Origin: Actinomycetes bacterium
Lineage (GTDB): Bacteria > Actinomycetota > Acidimicrobiia > Acidimicrobiales > RAAP-2
DNA: 64,000 nt
Direction of reading: 5' to 3'
Assembly: GCA_021831035.1 (NCBI GenBank)
Contig: JAKBNL010000002.1
Span: forward strand, 62,001-126,000
Shown here: piece by piece, positions 14,065-22,364 of the stretch
Layout of the letters: every line of letters begins with the position of its first letter
Position numbering within the stretch: position 1 is the stretch's first letter
Position numbers and translations under genes: made by a program
Notes under the pieces: model-generated
What the model saw: only the letters and a program-made list of their open reading frames with translations
What the model was told of the DNA's origin: nothing
The model's database searches: none

Positions 14065-14070
14065 ATTCTA
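14065..14070 (-). promoter_or_regulatory. Putative -10 box of rpsA
   Basis: TAGAAT on the minus strand, just after the polA stop codon, is the best -10 match near rpsA. It would give a 5' leader of about 70 nt before the ATG at 13987, long enough to hold translational control, though I see no clear S1 autoregulatory fold. Confidence 0.45.
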
Positions 14071-14074
14071 GCAC

Positions 14075-16687
14075 CTACTCCTTGGCGACCGCCCAGTTGT
14101 CGCCCCAGGCGAGGCTGACCTCGAGCGGCACGCTCAGGGCCGCGGCGTGCTCCAGGCTCTCGCGCACGATGCGCGCGACCGACTCGCGCTCGTCGCCGGG
14201 CGCCTCCACGAGGACCTCGTCGTGGACCTGCAGGACCAGGCGGGCGTCGAGCCCGGCGTCGGCGAGGGCGTGGTCGAGGCGCACCAGCGCGGACTTGAAG
14301 ACGTCGGCGGCGAGCCCCTGGATGCCGGCGTTCATCGCCTGACGCTCGGCGGCCTGTCGCTGGGCGCCGACCGCCGTGGCCAGGTCCGGGAAGGGCCGGA
14401 TCCGCCCGAACTCGGTGCGCGAGAAGCCCTGGGCGCGGATCTCGCTGATGGTGCGATCCATGAAGCGCCGCAGGCTCGGGAATCCCTCGAAGTAGCGCTC
14501 CATCACCGCCCGGGCGTCGGCGACCGGGATGCCCAGGCGCTGGCTGAGCCCGAAGGCCTCCATGCCGTAGGCGAGTCCGTAAGAGACGGCCTTGGCCTGC
14601 TCGCGCTGCTCGTGGGTCACCTCGGCGGGCGCGACGCCGAAGACCGACGCCGCGATGGCCCGGTGGACGTCCTGGTGGTGGGCGAAGGCGCCGAGCAGCC
14701 CGTCGTCCTGGGAGAGGTGGGCGAGGATCCTGAGTTCGATCTGGTTGTAGTCGGCCACGCACAGCGCCCAGCCCTCGCGCGCGGTGAAGGCGAAGCGCAG
14801 CCGCCGGCCCTCGGGCGTGCGCACCGGGATGTTCTGCAGGTTCGGATTCTCCGAGGAGATCCGCCCGGTGCGCGCGACGAGTTGGTTAAAGGTGGCGTGG
14901 ATGCGACCGTCGTGCGCCACGGCGTCGATGAGCGGCGTGCCGTAGGTGCTGCGCAGCTTCTCGACCTCGCGGAAGCGCAGGATGAGCGGCACGATCGGGT
15001 GCGCGTCGGCGATGGACTCGAGGGTCGCCGCGTCGGTCGAGAAGCCCGTCTTGATCCGCTTGCCCCGCGGCAGGCCCAGCTCGTCGTAGAGCACGACCTG
15101 AAGCTGCTGGGGCGAGTTCACCTTGAAGGGGTGGCCGGCCATCGCCTGGATCCGCGTGTCGAGGTCGCTGGCCTCGGCGGCGAACTCCTCGGCGATCGTG
15201 CGCAGCATCACCGCATCCACGCGGATCCCGCGCGCCTCCATCCGCCCGAGCACCCCGACCAGGGGCAGCTCGATCTCCCGGTAGACCCGCCCGAGCCCCC
15301 AGCGCTCGATCTCGCCCGCGAGGACCTCGCGCAGCCGCGCCACCAGCGCGGCCGCGCTCGCCAACTCTGCGTCACCCGAGCCGAAGAGGGTCGGCGTCGC
15401 GCGGGTCGTCTCGCCGAGGTACCGCTCGGCGACGTCGGCGAGCCCGTAGCGACCGCTCAGGGCGTCGACCAGGAAGGCCATGACCGCGGTGTCGTCCGAC
15501 GGGTCGACGAGCCGGACGTCGCGCTCGCCGGCGCGCCGGTAGAGGGCCTTCACGTCGTGTCCGATGAACCGCCGACCGGTCAGCGCGTCGATCGCCTCGT
15601 CGAGTCCGCCCACCCACGCGGCGCCGCTCGCCGGGTCGACGAGAGCCACCCGCCCCGCCTCGAGGGCGGTCGCGAGCTCCCCGTCGCCCCCGAGCACGGC
15701 GGCGAGCCCGCCGAGGTGCGCCGTGACGCCGGCCGCCGGCGCCGCGGCGACCGGCGGGGACGCGACGCCGGCGTCGGCCGGCTCGCCGAGGAGCCCCTCG
15801 CGCATCAGACGCTCGAACCGGGTCCGCACCGTGTGCAGCTCGTAGCGGTCGGTGAAGGCGACGAACGCCTCGCGGCGCCAGCCCCCCAGGTGCAGGTCGT
15901 CGGGGCTCACCTCGAGGGGCACGTCACGCACGAGTCGCATCACCTCGGCGTTGTTGCGCACCCGCCCCTCGTAGGCCGTCAGGTTCTCGCGCAGTTTGGG
16001 CGTGAGCTCACCGAGGTGCCCGTAGAGCTCGTTGAGGTCGTGGTACTGGGCGAGGAGCTTGGCCGCGGTCTTCTCCCCCACCCCGGGCACGCCGGGGAGG
16101 TTGTCCGAGGTGTCCCCGCGCAGCGCCGCGAGCAGCGGATAGCGCTGGGGCTCGACGCCGCAGCGCTCGACGATGCCGGCCTCGTCGTAGAGCGAGTAGT
16201 CCGACACCCCGCGCCGGTTGTACAGCACCCGCACGAAGGGGTCCTCAACGAGCTGGAAGGTGTCGCGGTCGCCCGAGACCACGATGACGGGCCGTCCGTC
16301 GTCGCGGGCCCGGGTGGCCAGGGTGGCGAGCACGTCGTCGGCCTCGAAGGAGGCCATCCCGAGCACCGGGATGGCCAGGCACTCGCACAGGCCCCGGATG
16401 AGCTCGAACTGCGGCTCGAGCTCGGGCGGGGTGGCGGCCCGGCCGCCCTTGTAGTCCTCAGTCAGCGCGTCGCGGAACGTCCCCCCGGGCAGGTCGAAGG
16501 CCACGGCGAGCGCCCGGGGCCGGTGGTCGGCGACGAGGGAGGCGAGCATCGAGGCGAAGCCGTGCAGGGCGTTGGTGATGAGCCCGGAGGACGTCTGGAT
16601 GTCGGTGGGCAGCGCGAAGAACGCCCGGAAGGCCAGGCTCATCCCGTCGAGCAGCAGGTAGGGCCGCGCGTCGGGCCCCTCAGCCAA
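14075..16687 (-). CDS. polA: DNA polymerase I
   Basis: The 870-residue enzyme has an intact N-terminal 5'-3' exonuclease/flap domain (about residues 1-290, with GDTSDNLPGVPGVGEKTA), a middle domain at the position of the proofreading exonuclease, and a C-terminal polymerase domain with motif A (VADYNQIELRILAHLS), motif B (REQAKAVSYGLAYG) and motif C (LQVHDEVLVE). The DxE motif of the proofreading site is missing (ALVDPASG stands in its place), as is usual for actinobacterial PolI, so the enzyme is probably proofreading-deficient. Its start overlaps pdtaR by 8 bp, and the polA-rpsA neighbourhood is conserved in mycobacteria. Confidence 0.96.
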   Translation of the reverse strand: MAEGPDARPYLLLDGMSLAFRAFFALPTDIQTSSGLITNALHGFASMLASLVADHRPRALAVAFDLPGGTFRDALTEDYKGGRAATPPELEPQFELIRGLCECLAIPVLGMASFEADDVLATLATRARDDGRPVIVVSGDRDTFQLVEDPFVRVLYNRRGVSDYSLYDEAGIVERCGVEPQRYPLLAALRGDTSDNLPGVPGVGEKTAAKLLAQYHDLNELYGHLGELTPKLRENLTAYEGRVRNNAEVMRLVRDVPLEVSPDDLHLGGWRREAFVAFTDRYELHTVRTRFERLMREGLLGEPADAGVASPPVAAAPAAGVTAHLGGLAAVLGGDGELATALEAGRVALVDPASGAAWVGGLDEAIDALTGRRFIGHDVKALYRRAGERDVRLVDPSDDTAVMAFLVDALSGRYGLADVAERYLGETTRATPTLFGSGDAELASAAALVARLREVLAGEIERWGLGRVYREIELPLVGVLGRMEARGIRVDAVMLRTIAEEFAAEASDLDTRIQAMAGHPFKVNSPQQLQVVLYDELGLPRGKRIKTGFSTDAATLESIADAHPIVPLILRFREVEKLRSTYGTPLIDAVAHDGRIHATFNQLVARTGRISSENPNLQNIPVRTPEGRRLRFAFTAREGWALCVADYNQIELRILAHLSQDDGLLGAFAHHQDVHRAIAASVFGVAPAEVTHEQREQAKAVSYGLAYGMEAFGLSQRLGIPVADARAVMERYFEGFPSLRRFMDRTISEIRAQGFSRTEFGRIRPFPDLATAVGAQRQAAERQAMNAGIQGLAADVFKSALVRLDHALADAGLDARLVLQVHDEVLVEAPGDERESVARIVRESLEHAAALSVPLEVSLAWGDNWAVAKE

Positions 16688-17249
16688 CGAACTCGCCCTT
16701 CAAGATCCGCTGGGCGACGTCGCGCATCCGGGTGCGCCCACGCATGGCCGACTGCTGGATGACTTCGAAGGCCGTAGGCTCGTCGAGGCCGCGTTCGGCC
16801 ATGAGCCGCTCCTTGGCGCGCTGGACGATCTCGCGGGTCTCGATCTTGTCCTCGGCCCGGTGGGTCGCCTCGTCGTCGGCCGGCGCGTCGCGGGGGTCCA
16901 AGAGGGCGGCCAGCTTGGGCAGGATCTCACTCGAGCGGAAGGGCTTGACGAGGTAGGCCGAGACGCCCGCGTCGCGGGCCGCTTCGATGAGGCTGCGCTG
17001 GCTGAAGGCGGTGAGCAGAACCACGACGGTACCCCCGCCCGTCACGCGCTGGGCCACCTCGATCCCGTCGAGCCCGGGCATCTTCACGTCGAGCAGTGCC
17101 AGGTCCGGCCGGTGCTCTTCGATGAGGGCGAGCGCGTCGTCCCCACGGGCGGCCTCGCCCACCACCTCGTAGCCGTCGTCCTCGAGGATCTCCTTGAGGT
17201 CGAGCCGGATGATCGACTCGTCGTCGGCTATGACCACTCGCTTGCCCAT
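16680..17249 (-). CDS. pdtaR: ANTAR-domain response regulator, PdtaR-like
   Basis: The 189-residue protein has a receiver domain (acidic D9/D10, phospho-acceptor D54 in LALLDVKMPG, conserved K102 in YLVKPF) and a C-terminal ANTAR RNA-binding domain (from about residue 130, RAKERLMAERGLDEPTAFEV). PdtaR (Rv1626) is an antiterminator regulated by the PdtaS sensor kinase in mycobacteria; no kinase gene is nearby here. Two adjacent ATGs are possible. The second (17249) has AAGGG at a 5-nt spacing, while the first (17252) overlaps the upstream stop. The 8-bp overlap with polA matches the mycobacterial arrangement only loosely, but the neighbourhood is the same. Confidence 0.9.
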   Translation of the reverse strand: MGKRVVIADDESIIRLDLKEILEDDGYEVVGEAARGDDALALIEEHRPDLALLDVKMPGLDGIEVAQRVTGGGTVVVLLTAFSQRSLIEAARDAGVSAYLVKPFRSSEILPKLAALLDPRDAPADDEATHRAEDKIETREIVQRAKERLMAERGLDEPTAFEVIQQSAMRGRTRMRDVAQRILKGEFVG

Positions 17250-17251
17250 CA

Positions 17252-17542
17252 TCACCCTTCGGGAGTCCACACGCGCAACAGCTCGTCACGCGCTCGAACC
17301 AGAGCGCTCACCTCCAGGACGCGGCGCTCGAGCTCGGCCGTCGCGACGCTGACCTGTCGCGAGAGCTCATCGTATTCCTTGGCCTGGAGGGGCGTCTCGG
17401 ACACCAGGGCGCGGATGCGCGCCTCGTCGAGGTCCTCGCGCCACTTGGCGACCTGCTCGTCGAGCACCGCGACGCTCTCGCGCGCCGCGACCAGCCGGCG
17501 CTGGATGTCCTCGAGGCGGCGGCGCGGCGCCACAGATCCCAC
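17252..17542 (-). CDS. Small coiled-coil protein of unknown function
   Basis: This 96-residue protein is almost wholly charged and helical, with heptad-like spacing (LEDIQRRLVAARESVAVLDE and later VATAELERRVLEVSALVRAR), so a coiled coil over about residues 10-85 is likely. I do not recognise a family. It has no signal peptide or membrane segment. The GTG is preceded by TAGACT at exactly 6 nt, so it looks leaderless, and its TGA overlaps the ATGATG of pdtaR. Translational coupling with the ANTAR regulator suggests a shared expression unit, but not a shared function. Confidence 0.7.
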   Translation of the reverse strand: MGSVAPRRRLEDIQRRLVAARESVAVLDEQVAKWREDLDEARIRALVSETPLQAKEYDELSRQVSVATAELERRVLEVSALVRARDELLRVWTPEG

Positions 17543-17548
17543 GGCCCG

Positions 17549-17554
17549 AGTCTA
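17549..17554 (-). promoter_or_regulatory. -10 box of the coiled-coil gene / pdtaR unit
   Basis: TAGACT on the minus strand ends 6 nt before the GTG at 17542, in the 26-bp gap after menC. It probably also serves pdtaR and polA downstream. Confidence 0.55.
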
Positions 17555-17568
17555 CGGGCCACCCCTTC

Positions 17569-18612
17569 TCAGACCTCGAGCGCCGCGGCCCCGGCCAGCG
17601 CCTCGGGCGCCGGCCACAGCCCCACCGAGCCCGGGACCGCTACGACCTCGGGCGGCCCCGTCACCGCCACGTCGGCGACGTCGCTCGGCTCGACGACCGC
17701 GTGGGCCGCGAGCGTCCGGTGGACGGCCCGCGCGTAGGGCGACTCGAAGAAGCCCCCGAGGTACGGGGTCAGGCCGAGCTCACCCGCCCGGGCCACGAGG
17801 TGGAGCGCCTGGGCAAGGCCCCCGACCCGCGGGGGCTTCACGCAGACCACGCGCGCCGCGCCGTAGCGCGCGATCGCGCGCAGGTCACCCACCGTGCGCA
17901 CCCCCTCGTCGAGGCTGACCTCGATCCCCGCGTCGCCGAGGCGCGCCGCCAGGCGAGCCGTCTCGACCAGGTTGCCCGGGGCGAAGGGCTGCTCCACGGC
18001 CACGACCCGGGCGCGCGCGGCGACCTCGCGGGCCCGCTCGAGCACCTCCTCGGGGTCGAGGGCGGTCGCGTTGTAGTCGACCAGCACGGGCATCTCGAGG
18101 GCCTCGAGGCGCTCGAGGGTCCCCGGCGCCAGGGGCCCGGGCGCGCACTTCGCGCGCACGCGCGCGACCCCGTCGGACACCCGCCACGGGTCCGGCGACA
18201 GCAGAGAGACCGTGGCCGTCGTGCGCACCGGGTGACGCGCCGGCCAGAGCTCGTCGAGCGATCGGCCGCTCGCGCGCAGGGCACGATCGAGAACCGCCAT
18301 CTCCACGAGCGCCGCCCCAAACCGCGCCGCCGGGGAGCCGTCGACGACCGCCCCCACGCGCCACCACGGCGGGTCCCCCTCGCGATCGACCCACTCACGC
18401 ACCCGTCCGAGGGCCCGTCCCGCCGCCGTCACGACCTCGGCGAGACCGGGGTCGCCGTTGAGGGCCACCGGCTGGGGCGCGACCTCGCCGAAGCCGCGCA
18501 CCCCGTCGAGCTCGAGCTCGAGATAGAGCCGCGCGCGCGACGCGTGGGTCTGCGCACCGCCCTCGACGGCGTCGCGCAGCGCGACCTCGGTCCGATAGAT
18601 GCGCGCCCTCAC
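17569..18612 (-). CDS. menC: o-Succinylbenzoate synthase-like enolase-superfamily enzyme
   Basis: This 347-residue protein has the enolase-superfamily layout. A capping domain ends near residue 120, followed by a barrel with K155 (RAKCAPG), D179 and N181 (VLVDYNATA), E207 (VEQPF), D235/E236 (SLDEGV) and K259 (VCVKPPRVGG), matching the metal ligands and catalytic lysines of MenC. The usual KxK lysine pair is R-A-K here. MenC makes o-succinylbenzoate for menaquinone, consistent with menF and menG 8-10 kb away, although dipeptide epimerases share the fold. The frame is open to a GTG at 18621, but that codon lies inside the TAGGGT box; the GTG at 18612, 7 nt after the box, fits the local leaderless pattern. 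Confidence 0.82.
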   Translation of the reverse strand: MRARIYRTEVALRDAVEGGAQTHASRARLYLELELDGVRGFGEVAPQPVALNGDPGLAEVVTAAGRALGRVREWVDREGDPPWWRVGAVVDGSPAARFGAALVEMAVLDRALRASGRSLDELWPARHPVRTTATVSLLSPDPWRVSDGVARVRAKCAPGPLAPGTLERLEALEMPVLVDYNATALDPEEVLERAREVAARARVVAVEQPFAPGNLVETARLAARLGDAGIEVSLDEGVRTVGDLRAIARYGAARVVCVKPPRVGGLAQALHLVARAGELGLTPYLGGFFESPYARAVHRTLAAHAVVEPSDVADVAVTGPPEVVAVPGSVGLWPAPEALAGAAALEV

Positions 18613-18619
18613 CGCCGTC

Positions 18620-18625
18620 ACCCTA
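18620..18625 (-). promoter_or_regulatory. -10 box of menC
   Basis: TAGGGT on the minus strand ends 7 nt before the GTG at 18612. It lies within 12 bp of the tRNA-Leu -10 box on the other strand, so menC and the tRNA diverge from one compact region. Confidence 0.5.
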
Positions 18626-18636
18626 GGGTGAACTGG

Positions 18637-18642
18637 TAGCGT
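18637..18642 (+). promoter_or_regulatory. -10 box of tRNA-Leu
   Basis: TAGCGT ends 9 nt before the mature 5' end of the tRNA, so the primary transcript would carry only a few extra nucleotides. Confidence 0.5.
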
Positions 18643-18651
18643 GACCCGACG

Positions 18652-18735
18652 GCCCGGATGGCGGAATCGGTAGACGCGGAGGCCTCAAAAGCCTTTACTC
18701 GAAAGGGTGTGTGGGTTCGAGTCCCACTCCGGGCA
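18652..18735 (+). tRNA. tRNA-Leu (CAA)
   Basis: The sequence folds as a class II tRNA. The acceptor stem GCCCGGA pairs with TCCGGGC (18728-18734). The D-arm stem is GCG/CGC. The anticodon stem is GAGGC/GCCTT around loop CTCAAAA, with anticodon CAA at 18686-18688. A long variable arm follows, then a T arm with GTGGG/CCCAC around TTCGAGT. The long variable arm and CAA anticodon identify leucine decoding UUG, a rare codon in such GC-rich DNA. The 3' CCA is not encoded. Confidence 0.95.
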
Positions 18736-18777
18736 CGACCCGCGCCAGTGGATCCGGCGCCGGCGGCCGCCCCCTCG

Positions 18778-18783
18778 TAGGCT
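18778..18783 (+). promoter_or_regulatory. Putative -10 box of the VOC gene
   Basis: TAGGCT ends 8 nt before the GTG at 18792. No ribosome-binding site is present. Confidence 0.4.
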
Positions 18784-18791
18784 CCCGCGAC

Positions 18792-19181
18792 GTGGAGGAC
18801 GCCCCGAGCACCCGAGCCGTCACGATGCTCTACGTCGCCGACGTGGCCCGCGCGCGCGACTTCTACCGGCAGCTCCTCGGTCGAGAGCCGACCATGGACG
18901 CGGGCTCCTACGCCGAGTTCACGTGGGGCAACCTCGTGCTCGGTCTGCGCGCGCGCGACAACGCCCGGCGCCAGTTCGGTGCGCGCGTGGCTCCGTCGCC
19001 CGGGACCGTCGCCCAGCAGATCACGGTCGAAGTCGACGACGCCGACGCCGTCCTCGCCCGGGCCCGCGCCCACGGGGCCGAGCTCGTCCAACGCCCGACG
19101 GACCAGCCCTGGGGCATGCGCGCGGCTTCCTTCCTCGACCTCGACGGCCACCTCGTCGAGGTCTGCACCGCCCTCGGCTGA
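18792..19181 (+). CDS. VOC-family (glyoxalase/bleomycin-resistance fold) protein
   Basis: The 129-residue protein has the paired beta-alpha-beta-beta-beta modules of the vicinal oxygen chelate fold: MLYVADVARARDFYRQLLGR at the start and a C-terminal FLDLDGHLVEV in which the last glutamate is a typical metal ligand. No close subfamily is recognised; glyoxalase, dioxygenase or antibiotic-binding roles are all possible. The open frame runs back into the tRNA, so the start must be internal. I chose the GTG at 18792 because it lies 8 nt after TAGGCT. It stands alone between the tRNA and the fatty-acid genes. Confidence 0.8.
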   Translation: MEDAPSTRAVTMLYVADVARARDFYRQLLGREPTMDAGSYAEFTWGNLVLGLRARDNARRQFGARVAPSPGTVAQQITVEVDDADAVLARARAHGAELVQRPTDQPWGMRAASFLDLDGHLVEVCTALG

Positions 19182-19227
19182 GCCTCGTCCCAGCCGCACA
19201 CCCCCCGGGTCGTCCCCAGGGCGCTGT

Positions 19228-19233
19228 TAGCGT
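19228..19233 (+). promoter_or_regulatory. -10 box of fabD
   Basis: TAGCGT ends 7 nt before the fabD ATG, again suggesting a leaderless message for the fatty-acid gene cluster. Confidence 0.5.
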
Positions 19234-19240
19234 GGTCCCG

Positions 19241-20167
19241 ATGGTCGGGTCAGCCCCACGCTTCGCCGAGGACGTCGTCGCCCTCTTCCCCGGCCAGGGC
19301 TCGATCGGCGCGGGGGCGGGCGCCCCGTGGCGCGCCAGTGCGCACTGGGGGCTCGTCGCCGAGGTCGCCGCGGCCACCGGGGTCGACGTGGCGCGACTGC
19401 TCCTCGAGGCCGACGAGGAGGAGGTCGTGCGCACCGACAACGCCCAGCTCGCCACGTTCGCGCTCTCGATGATCGGCTACCGGGACCTGACGGCCGGCGG
19501 GGTGCTCCCCCGGTACCTACTCGGCCACAGCCTCGGCGAGTTCAGCGCCCTGGTGGCCGCGGGACTGCTCTCGCTCGACGAAGGTGCGCGACTCATCGCG
19601 GTGCGCGGGTCCGCGATGGCTCGCGCGGCCCGCGCGACGCCCGGCTCCATGGTCGCCCTCATGGGCGGCGAGGCCGACGCGCGCGCGGGCCTCGCGACCC
19701 TCGACGGCGTGTGGGTGGCCAACGTCAACGGCGCCCAGCAGGTCGTGGTGAGCGGCACTCACGAGGGACTCGCCGACCTGCTCCAGCACCACCGCGACCT
19801 GGGCTGGCGGCGCGCAACGGCGCTGCCCGTCGGTGGCGCCTTCCACTCGCCGCTCATGGCGCCGGCTCAAAACGACCTCGACGCGGCGCTCGAGCGAGCC
19901 ACCTGGGGCGGCACCGAGCACGTGGTCGTCGCGAACGTCGACGGCCGGGCCCACGCCGACCCGCGGGAGTGGCGCGACCTGCTCTCGCGCCAGCTCACCT
20001 CGCCCGTGGAGTTCCTGGATGCGACCCTCGCGCTGCCCGCGTCGGTGCGCGTCACGGTCGAGATGCCCCCCGGCGCCGTCCTCACCGGGCTCACCCGGCG
20101 CATCCGCTCGTTCGACCAGCAGTACGCACCGGCCGATCCGGCCGAGATGGGAGCGATCGCCCCGTGA
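19241..20167 (+). CDS. fabD: Malonyl-CoA:ACP transacylase
   Basis: FabD moves malonyl groups from CoA to the acyl carrier protein. The 308-residue product has FPGQGS near residue 16, the nucleophile elbow GHSLGE with Ser97, and His202 in GGAFHSPLM, the expected catalytic pair. The ATG at 19241 gives the usual family length and lies 7 nt after TAGCGT; the frame is open further upstream through the VOC gene. It starts the run fabD-fabG-acpP-fabF, and its stop overlaps fabG by 4 bp. Confidence 0.93.
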   Translation: MVGSAPRFAEDVVALFPGQGSIGAGAGAPWRASAHWGLVAEVAAATGVDVARLLLEADEEEVVRTDNAQLATFALSMIGYRDLTAGGVLPRYLLGHSLGEFSALVAAGLLSLDEGARLIAVRGSAMARAARATPGSMVALMGGEADARAGLATLDGVWVANVNGAQQVVVSGTHEGLADLLQHHRDLGWRRATALPVGGAFHSPLMAPAQNDLDAALERATWGGTEHVVVANVDGRAHADPREWRDLLSRQLTSPVEFLDATLALPASVRVTVEMPPGAVLTGLTRRIRSFDQQYAPADPAEMGAIAP

Positions 20168-20865
20168 GCCGACACGTCATCGTCACCGGCGCCAGCCGCG
20201 GCATCGGCGCGGCCATCGCCGAGCACTTCGTGGCCCTGGGCGATCGCGTCGTCGGGCTGTCGCGCAGCGGCGTCGCCCCCGCGGGCTGCGCCGACGCGGC
20301 CCGCGTCGACGTCGCCGACGCCGACGCCGTCGCCGCGGCGGTGAAGGCCAGCGTCGAGCGCTTCGGACCCGTCGAGGTCATGGTCGTCAACGCCGGGGTC
20401 ACCCGCGACGGACTGGCGCTGCGCATGAGCGACGAGCAGTGGCGCGAGGTGCTCGCTACCGACCTCGACGGCGCCTTCTACTGCGCGCGCGCCGCCCTCT
20501 CGTCGATGGTGCGCAACCGCCGGGGATCGATCGTGTTCATCGGCTCGGTCTCGCCCTTCATGGGCGTGCCCGGCCAGGCCAACTACGCCGCCGCCAAGGC
20601 CGGGCTGGTCGGGATGGCGCGTTCCCTGGCGACCGAGGTCGGGTCGCGCTCGATCACGGTCAACGTTGTCGCGCCCGGCCTCATCGACACCGAGATGACG
20701 ACCGACCTCGCTTCGCGCGAGGCGATGACGGCGCGCATCCCCCTCGGCCACGCCGGCGCGCCCGGCGATATCGCGGGTGTGGTGGGGTTCCTCGCCGGTA
20801 ACCACGCGCGCTACATCACCGGCGCCGTGATCGTCGTCGACGGGGGCCTCTCGCTCGGCCATTAG
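20164..20865 (+). CDS. fabG: 3-Oxoacyl-ACP reductase
   Basis: This 233-residue short-chain dehydrogenase has the nucleotide motif TGASRGIG (residues 8-15), NAG (76-78) and the catalytic triad Ser128, Tyr141, Lys145 (NYAAAK). Position between fabD and acpP makes 3-oxoacyl-ACP reductase the natural assignment; the reaction uses NADPH in the elongation cycle. The GTG start overlaps the fabD stop (GTGA). Confidence 0.9.
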   Translation: MSRHVIVTGASRGIGAAIAEHFVALGDRVVGLSRSGVAPAGCADAARVDVADADAVAAAVKASVERFGPVEVMVVNAGVTRDGLALRMSDEQWREVLATDLDGAFYCARAALSSMVRNRRGSIVFIGSVSPFMGVPGQANYAAAKAGLVGMARSLATEVGSRSITVNVVAPGLIDTEMTTDLASREAMTARIPLGHAGAPGDIAGVVGFLAGNHARYITGAVIVVDGGLSLGH

Positions 20866-20890
20866 GGCGCGGCGCGCGTGTCGGCCCCAG

Positions 20891-20896
20891 TACCAT
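20891..20896 (+). promoter_or_regulatory. Putative -10 box of acpP
   Basis: TACCAT in the 60-bp gap between fabG and acpP, followed by GGAGG at 20911-20915 ten nt before the ATG. Unlike its neighbours, acpP therefore seems to have a conventional short leader, which fits the need for high carrier-protein levels. Confidence 0.45.
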
Positions 20897-20925
20897 GGGT
20901 CGACCGATACGGAGGAACAGACACA

Positions 20926-21165
20926 ATGGACCGCGAGGCAGCCTTCCAGAAGTTCAAGGACGACACCGTCGAGGTGTTGGCCGTGGACCCGTCGCAGGTG
21001 ACCCCCGAGGCGTCGTTCGGCGACGACCTCGGCGCCGACAGCCTCGACCTCGTCGAGCTCGTGATGGCGCTGGAGGAGACCTTCGGCATCGAGGTGGCCG
21101 AGGACGAGCTCAAAGAGATCAAGACCGTCGGCGAGGCCTTCGAGCTCATCTACGCCAAGCTGTAG
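20926..21165 (+). CDS. acpP: Acyl carrier protein
   Basis: The 79-residue acidic protein has the phosphopantetheine attachment site GADSLDLVEL with Ser39, and the length and helix pattern of a discrete ACP. It carries growing acyl chains between the Fab enzymes. The ATG follows GGAGG. The TAG overlaps the fabF GTG by one base (TAGTG). Confidence 0.96.
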   Translation: MDREAAFQKFKDDTVEVLAVDPSQVTPEASFGDDLGADSLDLVELVMALEETFGIEVAEDELKEIKTVGEAFELIYAKL

Positions 21166-22364
21166 TGCGCGTCGGGCTCACCCCCTCCGGACCGCTCGAC
21201 GGTCGACGGGTGGCGGTGACCGGCGTCGGCGCCCTGAGTTGCGCGGGCGTGGGCGTGGACGCCCTCTGGGCGGCGCTGCTCAAGCCCGAGGCGCCCGGCG
21301 CCATGACGGTCGCGCCCTTCGACGCCGCCCACCTGGGCGGCCCCAAGGAGCTGCGTCGACTCGACCCGTTCACCCTCTACGCCCTCATGGCCGCCGACGA
21401 GGCGTGGCGCCAGAGCGGCCTCGAGGGACCGTTGCTCGACGGGGGCAGCGTCGTCACCACGGGCATCGGCGGACTCCAGACGGTGCTCGACCAGGTGGCG
21501 GTGCTCACCGCCAAGGGTCGCGATCGGGTCTCACCCTTCATGGTGCCCATGATGATGCCCAACGCCGCCACCGCCGCGGTGTCCATGCGCTTCGGCCTCG
21601 GCGGGCCGGCCGAGACCGTCACGACGGCCTGCGCGGCCGGGACCCACGCGGTGGGTAACGGGGCGCGCCTCGTGGCGTCCGGTCGGTGTCCCGTCGTCCT
21701 CGCCGGCGGCGCCGAGGCCGTGATCGTCGAGATCGCCGAGGCCGGCTTCCGCAACATGACGGCCCTGTCGACCCGGGGAGTGTCACGCCCCTTCGACGTC
21801 GAGCGCGACGGCTTCGTGATGGGTGAGGGCGCCGGGGTCCTGGTGCTCGAGGAGTGGGACCACGCGCTCGAGCGCGGCGCCACGATCCTCGCTGAGGTCG
21901 TCGGCGCCGCCTCGACCGCCGACGCCTACCACCTCACCGCCCCGGACCCCGAGGGCCACGGCGCGATCCGCTCCATGACCCTCGCGCTCGACGACGCGGG
22001 TCTCACGCCGGGCGACGTCTCGCACATCAACGCCCACGGCACCTCGACGCCGCTCAACGACCTCGCCGAGTCGGTCGCGGTGCGGGCCGTCTTCGGTGCG
22101 GCTCCCCCACCGGTCACGTCGATCAAGGGCCACCTCGGCCACTCGCTGGCCGCGGCCGGCGCTCTCGAGGCCGTCGCGTCGGTCCTGACCCTGCGTCACC
22201 AGGTCATCCCGCCCACCGCCGGCACCACGACGATCGACCCGGCCGTCGGCCTCGACGTCGTGATCGGAGCGCCGCGCGCGGCGACGGTCGACGTCGTGCT
22301 GTCCAACTCCTTCGGCTTCGGCGGCCACAACGGCAGCGTGATCCTGCGCCGCGTCCCGGCCTAG
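21165..22364 (+). CDS. fabF: 3-Oxoacyl-ACP synthase II
   Basis: The 399-residue condensing enzyme has the Cys-His-His triad of the KASI/II group: Cys156 (TACAAGT), His291 (NAHGTST) and His326 (KGHLGHSLAA), and ends with NSFGFGGHN. It elongates acyl-ACP with malonyl-ACP. The GTG start overlaps the acpP stop, so the two are coupled. No fabH or acetyl-CoA carboxylase gene is nearby, so the cluster covers elongation but not initiation. The stop shares a CTAG with the convergent downstream gene. Confidence 0.93.
   Translation: MRVGLTPSGPLDGRRVAVTGVGALSCAGVGVDALWAALLKPEAPGAMTVAPFDAAHLGGPKELRRLDPFTLYALMAADEAWRQSGLEGPLLDGGSVVTTGIGGLQTVLDQVAVLTAKGRDRVSPFMVPMMMPNAATAAVSMRFGLGGPAETVTTACAAGTHAVGNGARLVASGRCPVVLAGGAEAVIVEIAEAGFRNMTALSTRGVSRPFDVERDGFVMGEGAGVLVLEEWDHALERGATILAEVVGAASTADAYHLTAPDPEGHGAIRSMTLALDDAGLTPGDVSHINAHGTSTPLNDLAESVAVRAVFGAAPPPVTSIKGHLGHSLAAAGALEAVASVLTLRHQVIPPTAGTTTIDPAVGLDVVIGAPRAATVDVVLSNSFGFGGHNGSVILRRVPA

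Noticed and set aside
13988..14074. Longer rpsA start at the GTG directly after the polA stop
   Set aside because: No ribosome-binding site, and it lies partly upstream of the likely transcription start; the ATG at 13987 has GAAAG at good spacing.
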